From Alphaproteobacteria bacterium (lineage in GTDB: Bacteria; Pseudomonadota; Alphaproteobacteria; Rhizobiales; Beijerinckiaceae): 64,000 bases of DNA. A model generated the notes under the pieces. The model made no database searches and was not told the DNA's origin. It was given only the letters and a program-made list of their open reading frames with translations. Position 1 is the stretch's first letter, and every line of letters begins with the position of its first letter. This document shows, piece after piece, positions 18,059 through 26,744 of this stretch. The position numbers were made by a program, and so were the translations under genes. The stretch is from positions 1-64,000 of the forward strand of contig VGDY01000001.1 of assembly GCA_016869555.1 (NCBI GenBank). The letters are read 5' to 3'.

Positions 18059-18928
18059 ATGATTTCGCGACTGAAGCGCAGCGTGCTGGCCATGCCGGGC
18101 TCGAACGTCCGAGCGTTGGAAAAAGGCAAGACGCTTTCCGCCGACGTCCTGATGTTCGAACTCGAAGACGGGGTGGCGGAATCCGCCAAGGCGACGGCCC
18201 GCGATCAGGTCGCGGCGGCGGTGTCGCAAGGCGGCTATGGCGCCCGCCAGCTGGCGGTGCGGGTCAATGCGCGCGGCTCGGAGTGGTATAAGCCCGACCT
18301 TTCCGCGATCGCGTCGCTGGGGCCGGACGCGATCGTCATTCCCAAGGTCAATTCGCGCGACGAGATTCTGAAGGCGGCGGCTGATATCGTCGCCGCCGGC
18401 GCGCCGCGCAAGACGCGTCTATGGGCGATGATCGAGACCCCGCGCGCGGTCCTCGACATTGAAAAGATCGCGAGCGCCGCCGACGATGCGGCCTCGCGCC
18501 TCGAAGTTCTGATTCTCGGCCCCAACGACATCGCCAAATCGACGCGGGCGCGCCTGACGCCGGGTCGGCAGGCGCTGCTCTCCTGGCTTTCCGCGGGCGT
18601 GCTCGCGGCGCGGGTCCACAACATCGAGATCATCGACGGCATCTACAACGACTTCAACGACCTTGATGGTCTTCGGCGCGAGGCGGAGCAGGGCCGCGAC
18701 TTCGGCTTTGACGGGAAAATGCTCATTCATCCAAGCCAGATCGCGCCGGTGAACGAGATTTTCGCGCCGAGCGCCGAGGAGGTTGATTTCGCCCGAAGGA
18801 TCATCGCGATATTCGACGAGCCGGACAACGCCGATAAGGGCGTCGTGCAGATCGACGGGAAAATGATCGAGCGTCTGCATCTCGACATCGCCCGGCGCAC
18901 ATTGCAGCTTGTCGAAGCGGCGGGCTGA
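18059..18928 (+). CDS. CitE/HpcH-like CoA-ester lyase
   Basis: A TIM-barrel aldolase-type lyase of 289 aa. RSVLAMPGSN at the N-terminus, LMFELEDGV with the metal-binding Glu-Asp, the RVNARGSEW arginine motif, LWAMIETPRAV, and FDGKMLIHPSQIAPVNEIF are characteristic of citrate-lyase beta-like proteins. Candidate substrates are (3S)-malyl-CoA, beta-methylmalyl-CoA or citramalyl-CoA; the sequence does not decide. It sits 68 nt upstream of mic60, where hemC/hemD often lie in relatives. Confidence 0.9.
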   Translation: MISRLKRSVLAMPGSNVRALEKGKTLSADVLMFELEDGVAESAKATARDQVAAAVSQGGYGARQLAVRVNARGSEWYKPDLSAIASLGPDAIVIPKVNSRDEILKAAADIVAAGAPRKTRLWAMIETPRAVLDIEKIASAADDAASRLEVLILGPNDIAKSTRARLTPGRQALLSWLSAGVLAARVHNIEIIDGIYNDFNDLDGLRREAEQGRDFGFDGKMLIHPSQIAPVNEIFAPSAEEVDFARRIIAIFDEPDNADKGVVQIDGKMIERLHLDIARRTLQLVEAAG

Positions 18929-18996
18929 CGCGGCCGCCTGTTTTGCGGGCGCCGAACGCATCAACTATAAGAGGCCGGGAAGTCAAGGATTAGCCA

Positions 18997-20292
18997 ATGG
19001 TCTCGCCGGACGACGAAGAACCGAACCGCATCGACCTGTCCGAACCGCCGCCCGAGGCTGCGGAGTCCTCGCCTGAACCGCCGCCGCCCGTCCAACGCAA
19101 GCGCCGCTCCTTTTTCGGCTCGCTGCTGTCGACGCTGCTGCTTGTCGCCGTCCTCGCAGGCGCCGCTCTTTTTGCGGCGATCGCTTTCAAGGACCAGGAC
19201 GAGCGTTTGAAGGTCGTCGCCGATTATGCGGAGCCTTACGTCGGTCAAGCGAGCGGCGCCTTCGACGAGGCGAAGAACCGGCTCGCCGCGCTGCTTGGCG
19301 AGGAAAAATCGGCGCAAACGTCCGCGATCCCGCCCGAGGCTCCGCCAGCCCCGCCGACCGAGCCCGTCCAAATCGCGCCGGCGAAGCCTGCCGAAGCCGC
19401 GTCAAGCGAGCGGGGCCTAGATCCCGGGGCGAACGCCGCCATCGAAACGCAGAAGGCGGCTGTCGCGGCCTTGCAGAGCCGCGTCGATGTCGCCGAGGAA
19501 TTGGCGCAGCGAGCCTTGCGCGCCGCTGAAGCGGCCGGGGCGGCCGCCAACGCCGCTCAGGCGGCCGCGGAAGCGGCGGCAAAAGCGCGTCCGGCGACCG
19601 AGCCCGCCGCGAGCGGCGAGGGCGCAACGCTCACCGCCAATGATCAATTGACCGCGCTGGAAGGCCGCATCGACGAACTCGGCGATGAAATGAAAGCGCT
19701 GCGCGGGCGGCTCGAGTCGCCCAAGCATGAAACGCGCGCGGCGCCGGAAGCTTCCGCGGCGAAGACGCCAGAAGGCCCCGCCGCCCTTGTCGTCATCGCC
19801 TATGCGCTACAGCGCGAGCTCGAGGCGGGCCGGCCCTATGCCGTGGAGGCTAAGGCGCTGGCGCGGCTCGGCGCCGATTCCGCCGCTCTGGCGGCGCTTT
19901 CGCCCTTCGCCGAAAAGGGCGCGCCGACCGCGGCGCAGCTGAAAGCCGACTTCGCGCCCGCCGCAAAGCGCATTCACGCGCTCGAGGCTGGAGACTCCGG
20001 GGATATCGCGCAGCATTTGATGAAAGGCGCGAGCAAGCTCGTGCGGGTTCGTCCGTCCGGCGCGCCGACCGGCGAGGCTCAGTCGGTCGAGGAGAAAGTC
20101 GTCCATATCGACGCCGCTCTGGCGCATGGCGACTTTGCTCAGGCGAGCGCGCTGTTCGCGGCGCTTCCTGAAGCGGCGCAGAACGAGGCCAAGGAGTTCG
20201 GCGCCGCGCTGCGGGCGCGCATCGACGCGGCGCGGGCGGCTGAAAATCTCTTGCATGGCGCGATCGCCGCGCTCGTCGCAACGAAGGAATGA
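18997..20292 (+). CDS. mic60: Alphaproteobacterial Mic60/mitofilin homologue (COG4223)
   Basis: Inner-membrane-anchored protein of the family homologous to mitochondrial MICOS subunit Mic60, which shapes cristae and bacterial intracytoplasmic membranes. The 431 aa protein has an acidic, proline-rich cytosolic N-terminus, one transmembrane helix (FFGSLLSTLLLVAVLAGAALFAAIAF, about residues 39-64), a long Ala/Glu-rich coiled-coil region in the middle, and a C-terminal mitofilin-like helical domain. It is followed 15 nt later by the hemY-like gene, the conserved partner order that supports the call despite low-complexity sequence. Confidence 0.88.
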   Translation: MVSPDDEEPNRIDLSEPPPEAAESSPEPPPPVQRKRRSFFGSLLSTLLLVAVLAGAALFAAIAFKDQDERLKVVADYAEPYVGQASGAFDEAKNRLAALLGEEKSAQTSAIPPEAPPAPPTEPVQIAPAKPAEAASSERGLDPGANAAIETQKAAVAALQSRVDVAEELAQRALRAAEAAGAAANAAQAAAEAAAKARPATEPAASGEGATLTANDQLTALEGRIDELGDEMKALRGRLESPKHETRAAPEASAAKTPEGPAALVVIAYALQRELEAGRPYAVEAKALARLGADSAALAALSPFAEKGAPTAAQLKADFAPAAKRIHALEAGDSGDIAQHLMKGASKLVRVRPSGAPTGEAQSVEEKVVHIDAALAHGDFAQASALFAALPEAAQNEAKEFGAALRARIDAARAAENLLHGAIAALVATKE

Positions 20293-20307
20293 GCGGGATC
20301 AATCGCC

Positions 20308-21711
20308 ATGCTGTTTCTCCTCTTTTTCATCATTGCGCTCGCGGCGGTCGCTTACGGCCTCGAATTGCTGATCGAACAGCCCGGTTCGCTGACGCTCGAT
20401 TTCGCCGGCTATCAGTTCGAGGCGTCGATACCGGTGGCTGTCGGGGGACTGCTGCTGATCGTCGCCGCGACGATCGTGCTCTGGGCGATCGTCATGGCGC
20501 TGCTGCGCATGCCCGGCCGCTGGACCGGCGGCTCGCGGCTGAAGCGCCGCGACAAGGGGTTCGACGCGCTGTCGCAGGGGCTGATTGCGGTCGGGACCGG
20601 CGACGCCGCCCGCGCCAAGAAGGCGGCGCATGTCGCCGAACGGCTCCTGCCGAACGAGCCGCTGACTCAATTTCTGAAGGCCCAGGCGGCGCAGCTCGCC
20701 GGCGACCGGCGGCTCGCCGAAGAAACCTTCCATAAGATGACGCTGAAGCCGGAAACCAAGCTTCTCGGCCTGCGCGGCCTGCACATCGAGGCGCGACGAC
20801 GCGACGACGCCGACGCCGCGCATCATTTCGCCAAGGAGGCGCACGCCATCGCGCCGGTCCCCTGGGCGGGGTCCGCCATGCTCGAACATCTCGCCGCGCA
20901 GGGCGACTGGGAGAAGGCGCGCGAGGCGATCGAAGCGAGTCTCGCCGCCAAGGCGCTCGACCCGCAGACCGCCCAGAACCTGCGCGCCGTCGTCGAGACC
21001 GCGATGGCGATGGAGAAGGAGCGCGATCATCCCCATGACGCGCTGCATCTCGCGCGCCAGGCGCTGAAGCGCCGACCGGGCTTCGCCCCCGCCGCCGTCG
21101 CCGCCGTCCGCGTGCTCGCGCGCCATGGCGACCGCAAGCAGGCGCTGAAGCTCATCGAGACGGTGTGGGCGACGAAGCCCCATCCCGATCTTGGCGCCGC
21201 CTATCTCGAAGCGCTCACGGGCGAGTCGAACGCCGCGAAGCTCGCGCGGGTCGAAAAGCTGGCGCGGGCCGCGCCCCATGCGCCGGAGAGCCGGCATCTT
21301 GTCGCCGAGGTGGCGCTGTCGAACCGCAATTTCGCCAAGGCCCGCGACGCGCTTGCGCCGCTCGTCGCCAGCGGCCGGCATCCGACCGCCCACACCTGCC
21401 TGCTGATGGCGGAAATCGAGGATGGGACGCAGGGGCCCTCGGGGCCGGTGCGCGAATGGCTGGCGCGCGGCTCACGGGCGCCACGCGATCCGGTGTGGAT
21501 CGCCGACGGCGTCGTCTCGAAGACCTGGCTGCCGATGTCGCCGGTCACCGGCAGGCTCGACGCCTTCGAATGGAAGCCGCCGCCGGACTCGGCGCAACAT
21601 CTGACCGAAGAGGGCAAACCCAATATTCCGGCCGCCTTTTTGACGGCTCCCCCCGAACCCGTCGCGCTGCCTTCGGGCGAGGTCTCGCAGCAAACATCCG
21701 CCGAACAATAG
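20308..21711 (+). CDS. hemY: HemY N-terminal-type TPR membrane protein (COG3898)
   Basis: A 467 aa protein with two N-terminal membrane helices (MLFLLFFIIALAAVAYGLELLIEQPGSLTLDF; VGGLLLIVAATIVLWAIVMALL) and then tetratricopeptide-type helical repeats (e.g. PLTQFLKAQAAQLAGDRRLAEETF). The name HemY in proteobacteria comes from linkage to heme genes; a direct catalytic role is not established. In alphaproteobacteria it follows mic60, as here. Confidence 0.9.
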   Translation: MLFLLFFIIALAAVAYGLELLIEQPGSLTLDFAGYQFEASIPVAVGGLLLIVAATIVLWAIVMALLRMPGRWTGGSRLKRRDKGFDALSQGLIAVGTGDAARAKKAAHVAERLLPNEPLTQFLKAQAAQLAGDRRLAEETFHKMTLKPETKLLGLRGLHIEARRRDDADAAHHFAKEAHAIAPVPWAGSAMLEHLAAQGDWEKAREAIEASLAAKALDPQTAQNLRAVVETAMAMEKERDHPHDALHLARQALKRRPGFAPAAVAAVRVLARHGDRKQALKLIETVWATKPHPDLGAAYLEALTGESNAAKLARVEKLARAAPHAPESRHLVAEVALSNRNFAKARDALAPLVASGRHPTAHTCLLMAEIEDGTQGPSGPVREWLARGSRAPRDPVWIADGVVSKTWLPMSPVTGRLDAFEWKPPPDSAQHLTEEGKPNIPAAFLTAPPEPVALPSGEVSQQTSAEQ

Positions 21712-21744
21712 CGCCGAAAGGCGTGCGGCCGCAGGCGCCGCCGC

Positions 21745-22290
21745 CTACCGCACGCGGTCGGCCCGCCGGATGCGCACATAGAGCGCGCCTTCGCCGCCGT
21801 GATGGCGCGCGGCTTCGCCAAAGCCCACCACCACGTCGCGCAGATTCGGCGCTTCGAGCCACATCGGCACGACGCGGCGCAGCACGCCGCCCTCGTCGCG
21901 AGTCATGCCCTTGCCGGTCACCACAATCGCGATGCGCGCGCCATTCGCCTGACATCTGCGCAGGAACGCCGTCAGGGAGCGCTGCGCCTCGGCCTGCCGC
22001 ATGCCGTGAAGATCGAGCTTGGCGTCGACTTCGAGCCGACCGCGCTTGATCTTAGTGAAGGTGCGCGGATCGATGTCGATCGGCGGCGGCGCAGGCTTGG
22101 GCGGCGGCGGTCGGTCATGCGCGACGGCGGCGGCCGGCGGCGGCGCGTCAACGTCGACGAAAGGCGCCGACGGCGCAGGCTTTTTCGGCCGCGCGCGGGT
22201 CGGCCGGACGTCGGCGGTCACCGTCGTCCAGAGCTCCGCTTCGGCCTGCGACAGCCGTCGGGCGTATCGGCGAGAATTCTCCTCGCTCAC
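21745..22290 (-). CDS. Smr-domain (MutS2 C-terminal-like) DNA/RNA-binding nuclease
   Basis: The track ORF (257 aa) starts inside mltA. I use the GTG at 22290, which overlaps the mltA stop (GTGA) and gives 181 aa. A proline/alanine-rich linker precedes the Smr domain with KLDLHGMRQAEAQ, IVVTGKGMTRDEG and HGGEGALYVRIRR, the diagnostic LDxH, TGxG and HGGxGA motifs. Small Smr proteins act as endonucleases on branched DNA or stalled mRNA. It is the last gene of the tim44-mltA-smr operon. Confidence 0.93.
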   Translation of the reverse strand: MSEENSRRYARRLSQAEAELWTTVTADVRPTRARPKKPAPSAPFVDVDAPPPAAAVAHDRPPPPKPAPPPIDIDPRTFTKIKRGRLEVDAKLDLHGMRQAEAQRSLTAFLRRCQANGARIAIVVTGKGMTRDEGGVLRRVVPMWLEAPNLRDVVVGFGEAARHHGGEGALYVRIRRADRVR

Positions 22291-23405
22291 CGATCGTCTC
22301 CAATCTCCTTCGGCAGCAGCACGATCATTTCGGCGGCGTGCCGAATGTCGCCGGCCCGCCGGCCCGCCGCTTCGCCCGCGCCGAAAAAAAGATCGGCGCG
22401 CGCAGGTCCTATTATGGCGGAGCCGGTGTCCTGCGCGATCATCAGCCGACGAAATTGCGTTTCGGCCTCGCTTTGCCAGGGAATGCGCGCCTCGATCCAG
22501 AACGGCAGGCCGTAGCACCAGATCGAGCGATCGACGGCGATCGACCGAAACGGCGTCAGCGGCGCGCCCTGCCCGCCGATCGGGCCGATTCTGCGCTCTT
22601 CCGACGCGTCGATCTCGAAGAACACGTAGGAGCGATTTTCCTGCATGATCCGGCGACCTGCTTCGCCGGACCCCGCCCCGAGCCGCCGCAGCGTCGCCTT
22701 CATCAGATCGAGCGACATGTCCGCCGGCTTGACCAGACCCCGCTCGATCATCAGCCGGCCGATGGACGTATAAGGCCAGCCGTTGCGCCCGGCATAGGTC
22801 AGCGCCAGCGCGCCGCCGCCGGGCAGCCGCAGCCGCGCGGAGCCCTGCACCTGAATGAGGAACAATTCGACCGGATCTCGGACATAGGCGAGCGGATGGG
22901 CGCTCGGGGCCGCGCCTTCCTCTTCGATCGCGCGCCGGTCGGGATAGGGCGCCAGCGCGCCATCGGCCTGGCGGCGCGCGCTTGTCAGCTTTTCTCCGGA
23001 AGGAAGCTGGAGCGGCGCCTCGTTCAGCGTGACGAGATCGAGCGGTCGCGACAGGACCGGCGTAACGAAACCGGGCTCTGGCGACAGTCTGGCCTCGACC
23101 TCGACCTCATAATAGGCGGTGACGAAGCCTTGGGCTTTGATGAGATGCGGGCGGAACCAGCGCCGAAAGAAATGTGCGGGATCGTCGACGCCGTCGAGCG
23201 CGGCGCGCGCGGCCGCGACAAGCGATTGCGAGGGCGGAACCGCGCCGCGCTGCTCCTGCGCTTTCGCGGCGATGAGTTTTGCTGAACGGCCGAAGGCGGC
23301 GAAGGCTGCTGGAAGATCGTCGGCGGGAAAGCCGTCGATCTCTTCATAGCCAATTTGTTGCAGCAGATCGGACGCGGAAAACTGCGGCGCGTTTTCCCGC
23401 GACAT
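22287..23405 (-). CDS. mltA: Membrane-bound lytic murein transglycosylase A
   Basis: Cleaves glycan strands of peptidoglycan to 1,6-anhydro products. The 372 aa protein has the MltA domain (GFVTAYYEVEVEARLSPEPGF; LIQVQGSARLRLPGGGALALTYAGRNGWPYTSIG) and a C-terminal 3D domain (SIAVDRSIWCYG...RLMIAQDTGSAIIGPARADLFFGAGEAAGRRAGDI) with the catalytic Asp region. No signal peptide is evident, and only two bases separate it from the tim44-like stop, so export must use an unusual N-terminus or an upstream start within tim44. Confidence 0.94.
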   Translation of the reverse strand: MSRENAPQFSASDLLQQIGYEEIDGFPADDLPAAFAAFGRSAKLIAAKAQEQRGAVPPSQSLVAAARAALDGVDDPAHFFRRWFRPHLIKAQGFVTAYYEVEVEARLSPEPGFVTPVLSRPLDLVTLNEAPLQLPSGEKLTSARRQADGALAPYPDRRAIEEEGAAPSAHPLAYVRDPVELFLIQVQGSARLRLPGGGALALTYAGRNGWPYTSIGRLMIERGLVKPADMSLDLMKATLRRLGAGSGEAGRRIMQENRSYVFFEIDASEERRIGPIGGQGAPLTPFRSIAVDRSIWCYGLPFWIEARIPWQSEAETQFRRLMIAQDTGSAIIGPARADLFFGAGEAAGRRAGDIRHAAEMIVLLPKEIGDDR

Positions 23406-23407
23406 GT

Positions 23408-24103
23408 TCAGTCTTCGGCTTGGGTCGCGACGAGTTTCCAGTTGGGATCGCCTGCCTTCGGATCGCGCGCGAAGGTCCAGCGCTCGATGACCCTGCGGGT
23501 CTGGCCGCCATCGATGGTCTCGCCGGCGCGGTCTCGGCGCTCGCTCATCAGCCGGGCGACGAAACGCACTGTCACTTCGTTACGGCCGGCGATGGCGCGG
23601 GCGGCGTCGACCGTCGAAGAATCGATCGCCACCACGGCGGTCTCCATGGTCTCGCCCTGCTGCTCGCGCCGCGCGATCTCCGCCGAGAAGCCGTCGAAGA
23701 CGTCCTGCGACAGGAGCGGTTTCAGCGTCTCGCGGTCGCCCTTGGCGAAGGCGGTGACGATCAATTCATATGCCCGCCGCGCCCCGCTGAGGAAGGCCTT
23801 GCCGTCGAAGCTCGGATCTGAGGCGGCGATGGCGTCGAGCCCGCTCCAGGCGGAAGCGACGCCCTTCTCGGCGACGCCCTCCCAGCGCTCAGCGCCGCTG
23901 GGGCGCGCCGCCGCCGCGACGGGCGCAGCGCTCTGCACAGGCGCGACTGCGGCGGGCGCCGCAGGACGCGGCGCGAAACGGGCCGGCGGCGTGTCGCGAT
24001 CCACCCGCATCCCCAGCACTGAGCGCAGCTTCCAGATAACGAAAACCGCGAGCGCCGCGAAGACGATGAGGGTCGGATCGAAGAGGTCGCCGGTCGCCGG
24101 CAT
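23408..24103 (-). CDS. Tim44/TimA-like domain inner-membrane protein
   Basis: A 231 aa protein from the ATG at 24103 (MPATGDLFDPTLIVFAALAVFVIWKLRSVLG). It has one N-terminal transmembrane segment, a Pro/Ala-rich linker, then the Tim44 C-terminal domain (FLSGARRAYELIVTAFAKGDRETLKPLLSQDVFDGFSAEI; VTVRFVARLMSERRD; ERWTFARDPKAGDPNWKLVATQ). It is homologous to the mitochondrial import motor anchor; the bacterial role is unclear. The track start 12 codons upstream is possible but less typical. Confidence 0.92.
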   Translation of the reverse strand: MPATGDLFDPTLIVFAALAVFVIWKLRSVLGMRVDRDTPPARFAPRPAAPAAVAPVQSAAPVAAAARPSGAERWEGVAEKGVASAWSGLDAIAASDPSFDGKAFLSGARRAYELIVTAFAKGDRETLKPLLSQDVFDGFSAEIARREQQGETMETAVVAIDSSTVDAARAIAGRNEVTVRFVARLMSERRDRAGETIDGGQTRRVIERWTFARDPKAGDPNWKLVATQAED

Positions 24104-24219
24104 TAGCAACTCCCGAAGAATTCCGTGCTCGGCTATCATGTCGCTCCGTATATGTCACGAATCAAGGGGCGCGTTGCCGCGGACCGGGGACGCGAAGAAA
24201 GCAAAATGCGGATGAATCG

Positions 24220-24669
24220 GTGAATTCAAAGCTTGTCGGCGCAGGCCTTGCCGCCTGGATCGTGCTGGAAATACTCGCTTTCGCGCTCATCGTGCGGGCC
24301 GTCGGGCTTCTCGCGGCGATTCTGCTCGCCCTCGGCGCGTCGCTGCTGGGCCTTGCCGACGTCAAGCGCGTCCTCGAATTCTTTCGTAAGGCAGTCGCGG
24401 CCAGGGCGCGCGGCGAAACCGCCGCAGCCGCCGACGGCGCCATGCTTGACGGCGCCATGCAGGCGCTCGCCTCGATTCTTCTCATTCTGCCGGGTTTCGC
24501 CTCCGATTTTGTCGGACTGGCGCTCAAATCTCCTTCGGTCCGTGAAAGTCTGGCGCGGCGCTGGCGATCTCGCGCCCATGCGGCCGATCCGCGGCTCATC
24601 GACCTCGACCCTCGCGAATGGCGGCGGGAAGCGCGCCGCCCGAGGCGCAGCGCGGCGAAGGATGTCTGA
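24220..24669 (+). CDS. fxsA: FxsA family membrane protein
   Basis: A 149 aa cytoplasmic-membrane protein with the FxsA pattern: LVGAGLAAWIVLEILAFALIVRAVG, then GLLAAILLALGASLLG, and a third helix LASILLILPGFASDFVGLAL, followed by an arginine-rich cytoplasmic tail. In E. coli the homologue suppresses F-plasmid exclusion of phage T7; the normal role is unknown. The start is GTG. It is divergent from the tim44-like gene, 84 nt before secB. Confidence 0.9.
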   Translation: MNSKLVGAGLAAWIVLEILAFALIVRAVGLLAAILLALGASLLGLADVKRVLEFFRKAVAARARGETAAAADGAMLDGAMQALASILLILPGFASDFVGLALKSPSVRESLARRWRSRAHAADPRLIDLDPREWRREARRPRRSAAKDV

Positions 24670-24752
24670 GCAGGACGCGCCTTGTTCGCATCTGGCAGAC
24701 GTGTTAGGCGGGCGCGAATTCTCGTCGCAACGGCTTGGCTGGAGGCCCTTAC

Positions 24753-25241
24753 ATGACCGATACGAATGGCAACGGCGCGCAAGGAGCGCCGGGCGGCGCT
24801 CCGGCCCTCAATTCGCTCGCGCAATATATGAAGGATTTCTCCTTCGAAAATCCCAATGCGCCGCGCTCGCTCGGTCCGCAGGAAAATGCGCCGAACATCG
24901 CGATCCAGGTCAATGTCAACGCCAAGCAGCTGGCGCCCACCGACTTTGAAGTGAGCCTGACGCTCGACTGCAAGGCCGGCGAGGGAGAGGCGCTGCTCTT
25001 CAAGCTCGACCTCGAATATGGCGGCGTGTTCCGCCTGCTGAACATTCCTGAAGACCAGGTGCATCCGATCGTGATGATCGAATGCCCGCGCATGCTGTTC
25101 CCCTTCGTGCGCCAGATCGTGGCCGACGCCACCAGCAAGGGCGGCTATCCGCCGCTCTATATCGACCCGATCGACTTCGTCGCGCTCTATCAGCAAAAGG
25201 CCGCCGAAGCCTCGGGTCAGGCCTCGGCCTCGGCGAATTAA
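24753..25241 (+). CDS. secB: Protein-export chaperone SecB
   Basis: Tetrameric chaperone holding preproteins unfolded for SecA. From the ATG at 24753 (MTDTNGNG) it is 162 aa. Diagnostic segments are [85 protein letters not shown]. It ends with a four-base overlap onto the convergent dnaQ stop. Confidence 0.98.
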   Translation: MTDTNGNGAQGAPGGAPALNSLAQYMKDFSFENPNAPRSLGPQENAPNIAIQVNVNAKQLAPTDFEVSLTLDCKAGEGEALLFKLDLEYGGVFRLLNIPEDQVHPIVMIECPRMLFPFVRQIVADATSKGGYPPLYIDPIDFVALYQQKAAEASGQASASAN

Positions 25242-25930
25242 TCGCCGCCCGCGAGATAGCGATCCCAGATCGGCGACTTGATCGTCGCGACAAAGGCGAA
25301 ATGGGCCTCTTCTTCTTCGCCGCTCAATCGCGGCGCGAGAGGCTCCGGCCGGCGGCGCAGCAGGCCGCTTGCGGCGGCGACGCGCACGGCGTGGACGGTC
25401 TGAAGCGACAGCGCCGCCTGCCGCCCGCCGCAAAGCTCGGCATAGACTTCCGCGAGAAGATTGGCGTCGAGCAGCGCGCCATGCTTGTCGCGCCGCGAGA
25501 GATCGATCGCGTAGCGCTGGCACAGAGCGTCGAGAGAATTGGGGCCGCCGGGATGGCGCCGCCGGGCCATCGCCAGCGTGTCGACGATTCGCGCGCCGCC
25601 CAGCGGCGGCAAATTCATCAGCGCCAATTCAGCGTTGAGAAAGCGCGTATCGAATTCGGCGTTGTGAATGACCAGCGGAACATCCTCGATGAAGTCGAGG
25701 AATTCGGCGGCGATCTCCTTGAAGACCTTGTGCTGCGCCAGAAATTCGTAAGAGAGTCCATGCACGCGGAACGCCTCTTCCGGCATGTCGCGCTCTGGAT
25801 TGAGGTAGCGATGGAAGGAGCGGCCGGTCGGGATGAGATTGGAGATTTCGACCGCGCCGATTTCGACGACGCGGTGGCCGCTCGACGGATCGAGTCCGGT
25901 GGTTTCCGTATCGAGAACGATCTCGCGCAT
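25238..25930 (-). CDS. dnaQ: DNA polymerase III epsilon subunit (proofreading exonuclease)
   Basis: 3'-5' exonuclease of the replicative polymerase. The 230 aa protein shows Exo[12 protein letters not shown], Exo[19 protein letters not shown] and ExoIII-epsilon [18 protein letters not shown], covering the catalytic DEHD residues. The C-terminal roughly 40 residues resemble the alpha-subunit-binding tail. It lies 205 nt after coaE on the same strand, with a palindromic repeat between them. Confidence 0.97.
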   Translation of the reverse strand: MREIVLDTETTGLDPSSGHRVVEIGAVEISNLIPTGRSFHRYLNPERDMPEEAFRVHGLSYEFLAQHKVFKEIAAEFLDFIEDVPLVIHNAEFDTRFLNAELALMNLPPLGGARIVDTLAMARRRHPGGPNSLDALCQRYAIDLSRRDKHGALLDANLLAEVYAELCGGRQAALSLQTVHAVRVAAASGLLRRRPEPLAPRLSGEEEEAHFAFVATIKSPIWDRYLAGGD

Positions 25931-26005
25931 ATTAAGCGAACCCCGCCTGATGCATTGGCTTGAGCCGTGTCATACGAATTCCGGCCGATCGGTTCGCTCG
26001 GGCGG

Positions 26006-26110
26006 TGTCATGCCCGGCAGGCCGAAGGCCGACCGGACAATCCAGAGCCAATCAAGGAGCGCTGGTTTTGCTCTGGATTCCCGATCGCGCTGCGCGCGTC
26101 GGGAATGACA
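26006..26110. repeat. Palindromic intergenic repeat between coaE and dnaQ
   Basis: ATCCAGAGC (26040-26048) and GCTCTGGAT (26070-26078) form an inner stem, CCGATCGCGCTGCGCGCGTCGG forms a second, and TGTCAT/ATGACA close the ends. The composition (TCATTCCCGA..., CTCTGGATTC) is that of dispersed palindromic elements common between genes in Hyphomicrobiales. There is no coding potential. Confidence 0.75.
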
Positions 26111-26135
26111 TTCCTGCTATTCGGCAATCGCCGCA

Positions 26136-26744
26136 TCATATCTCCAGGCGCGCCTTGAGCGTTTTCAATATATCACGCACCTCTTCCCGAGCCGCGTCCA
26201 GACCTTTGTCGGTGTGGACCACGAAATCGGCGCGGGCGCGCTTTACTGAATCAGGCGTCTGCTTCGATAGAATGGACGCAAATTTCTCCGCCGTCATGCC
26301 CTCGCGCGCCAGCACGCGGGTCTTTTGCACATCTTCGGGCGCGGTGACGACGACGATGGCGTCGAAATCCTTTTCGGCGCCGGTTTCGAACAGCAGCGGA
26401 ATATCGAAGACGACGATACGATCGCCTTTATTCCCGCGCTCTTCAACCAGCGCGTCACGCGCCGCCCAGACCATCGGATGCACGATGTCTTCGAGACGTT
26501 TGAGCGCCGCAGGGTCATTGAGCACGCACGCGGCGAGACGTTGACGGTCGACGACGCCATCGATGACGACGCCCGGAAAGGCGCGTTCGATTTCCGCCGT
26601 CGCCGGACCCTGGTAAAGCTCATGCACCAGTCGATCCGAATCAAGCACGGCGACGCCTTCAGCCCGAAACATTTCGGCGGTGGTCGACTTGCCCATGCCG
26701 ATCGAACCGGTGAGCCCGATGCGCAGCATTTTCGCTTCGCTCAC
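26136..26744 (-). CDS. coaE: Dephospho-CoA kinase
   Basis: Last step of coenzyme A synthesis. The P-loop is LTGSIGMGKSTTAEMF; VLDSDRLVHELYQ and VHPMVWAARDAL are the substrate and lid regions; VFDIPLLFETGAE and VVVVTAPEDVQKTRVLARE are typical. The GTG at 26744 overlaps the maf stop (GTGA) and gives 202 aa; an ATG five codons in (MLRIGLTG) is also possible. aroE, which lies between maf and coaE in many relatives, is absent. Confidence 0.96.
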   Translation of the reverse strand: MSEAKMLRIGLTGSIGMGKSTTAEMFRAEGVAVLDSDRLVHELYQGPATAEIERAFPGVVIDGVVDRQRLAACVLNDPAALKRLEDIVHPMVWAARDALVEERGNKGDRIVVFDIPLLFETGAEKDFDAIVVVTAPEDVQKTRVLAREGMTAEKFASILSKQTPDSVKRARADFVVHTDKGLDAAREEVRDILKTLKARLEI

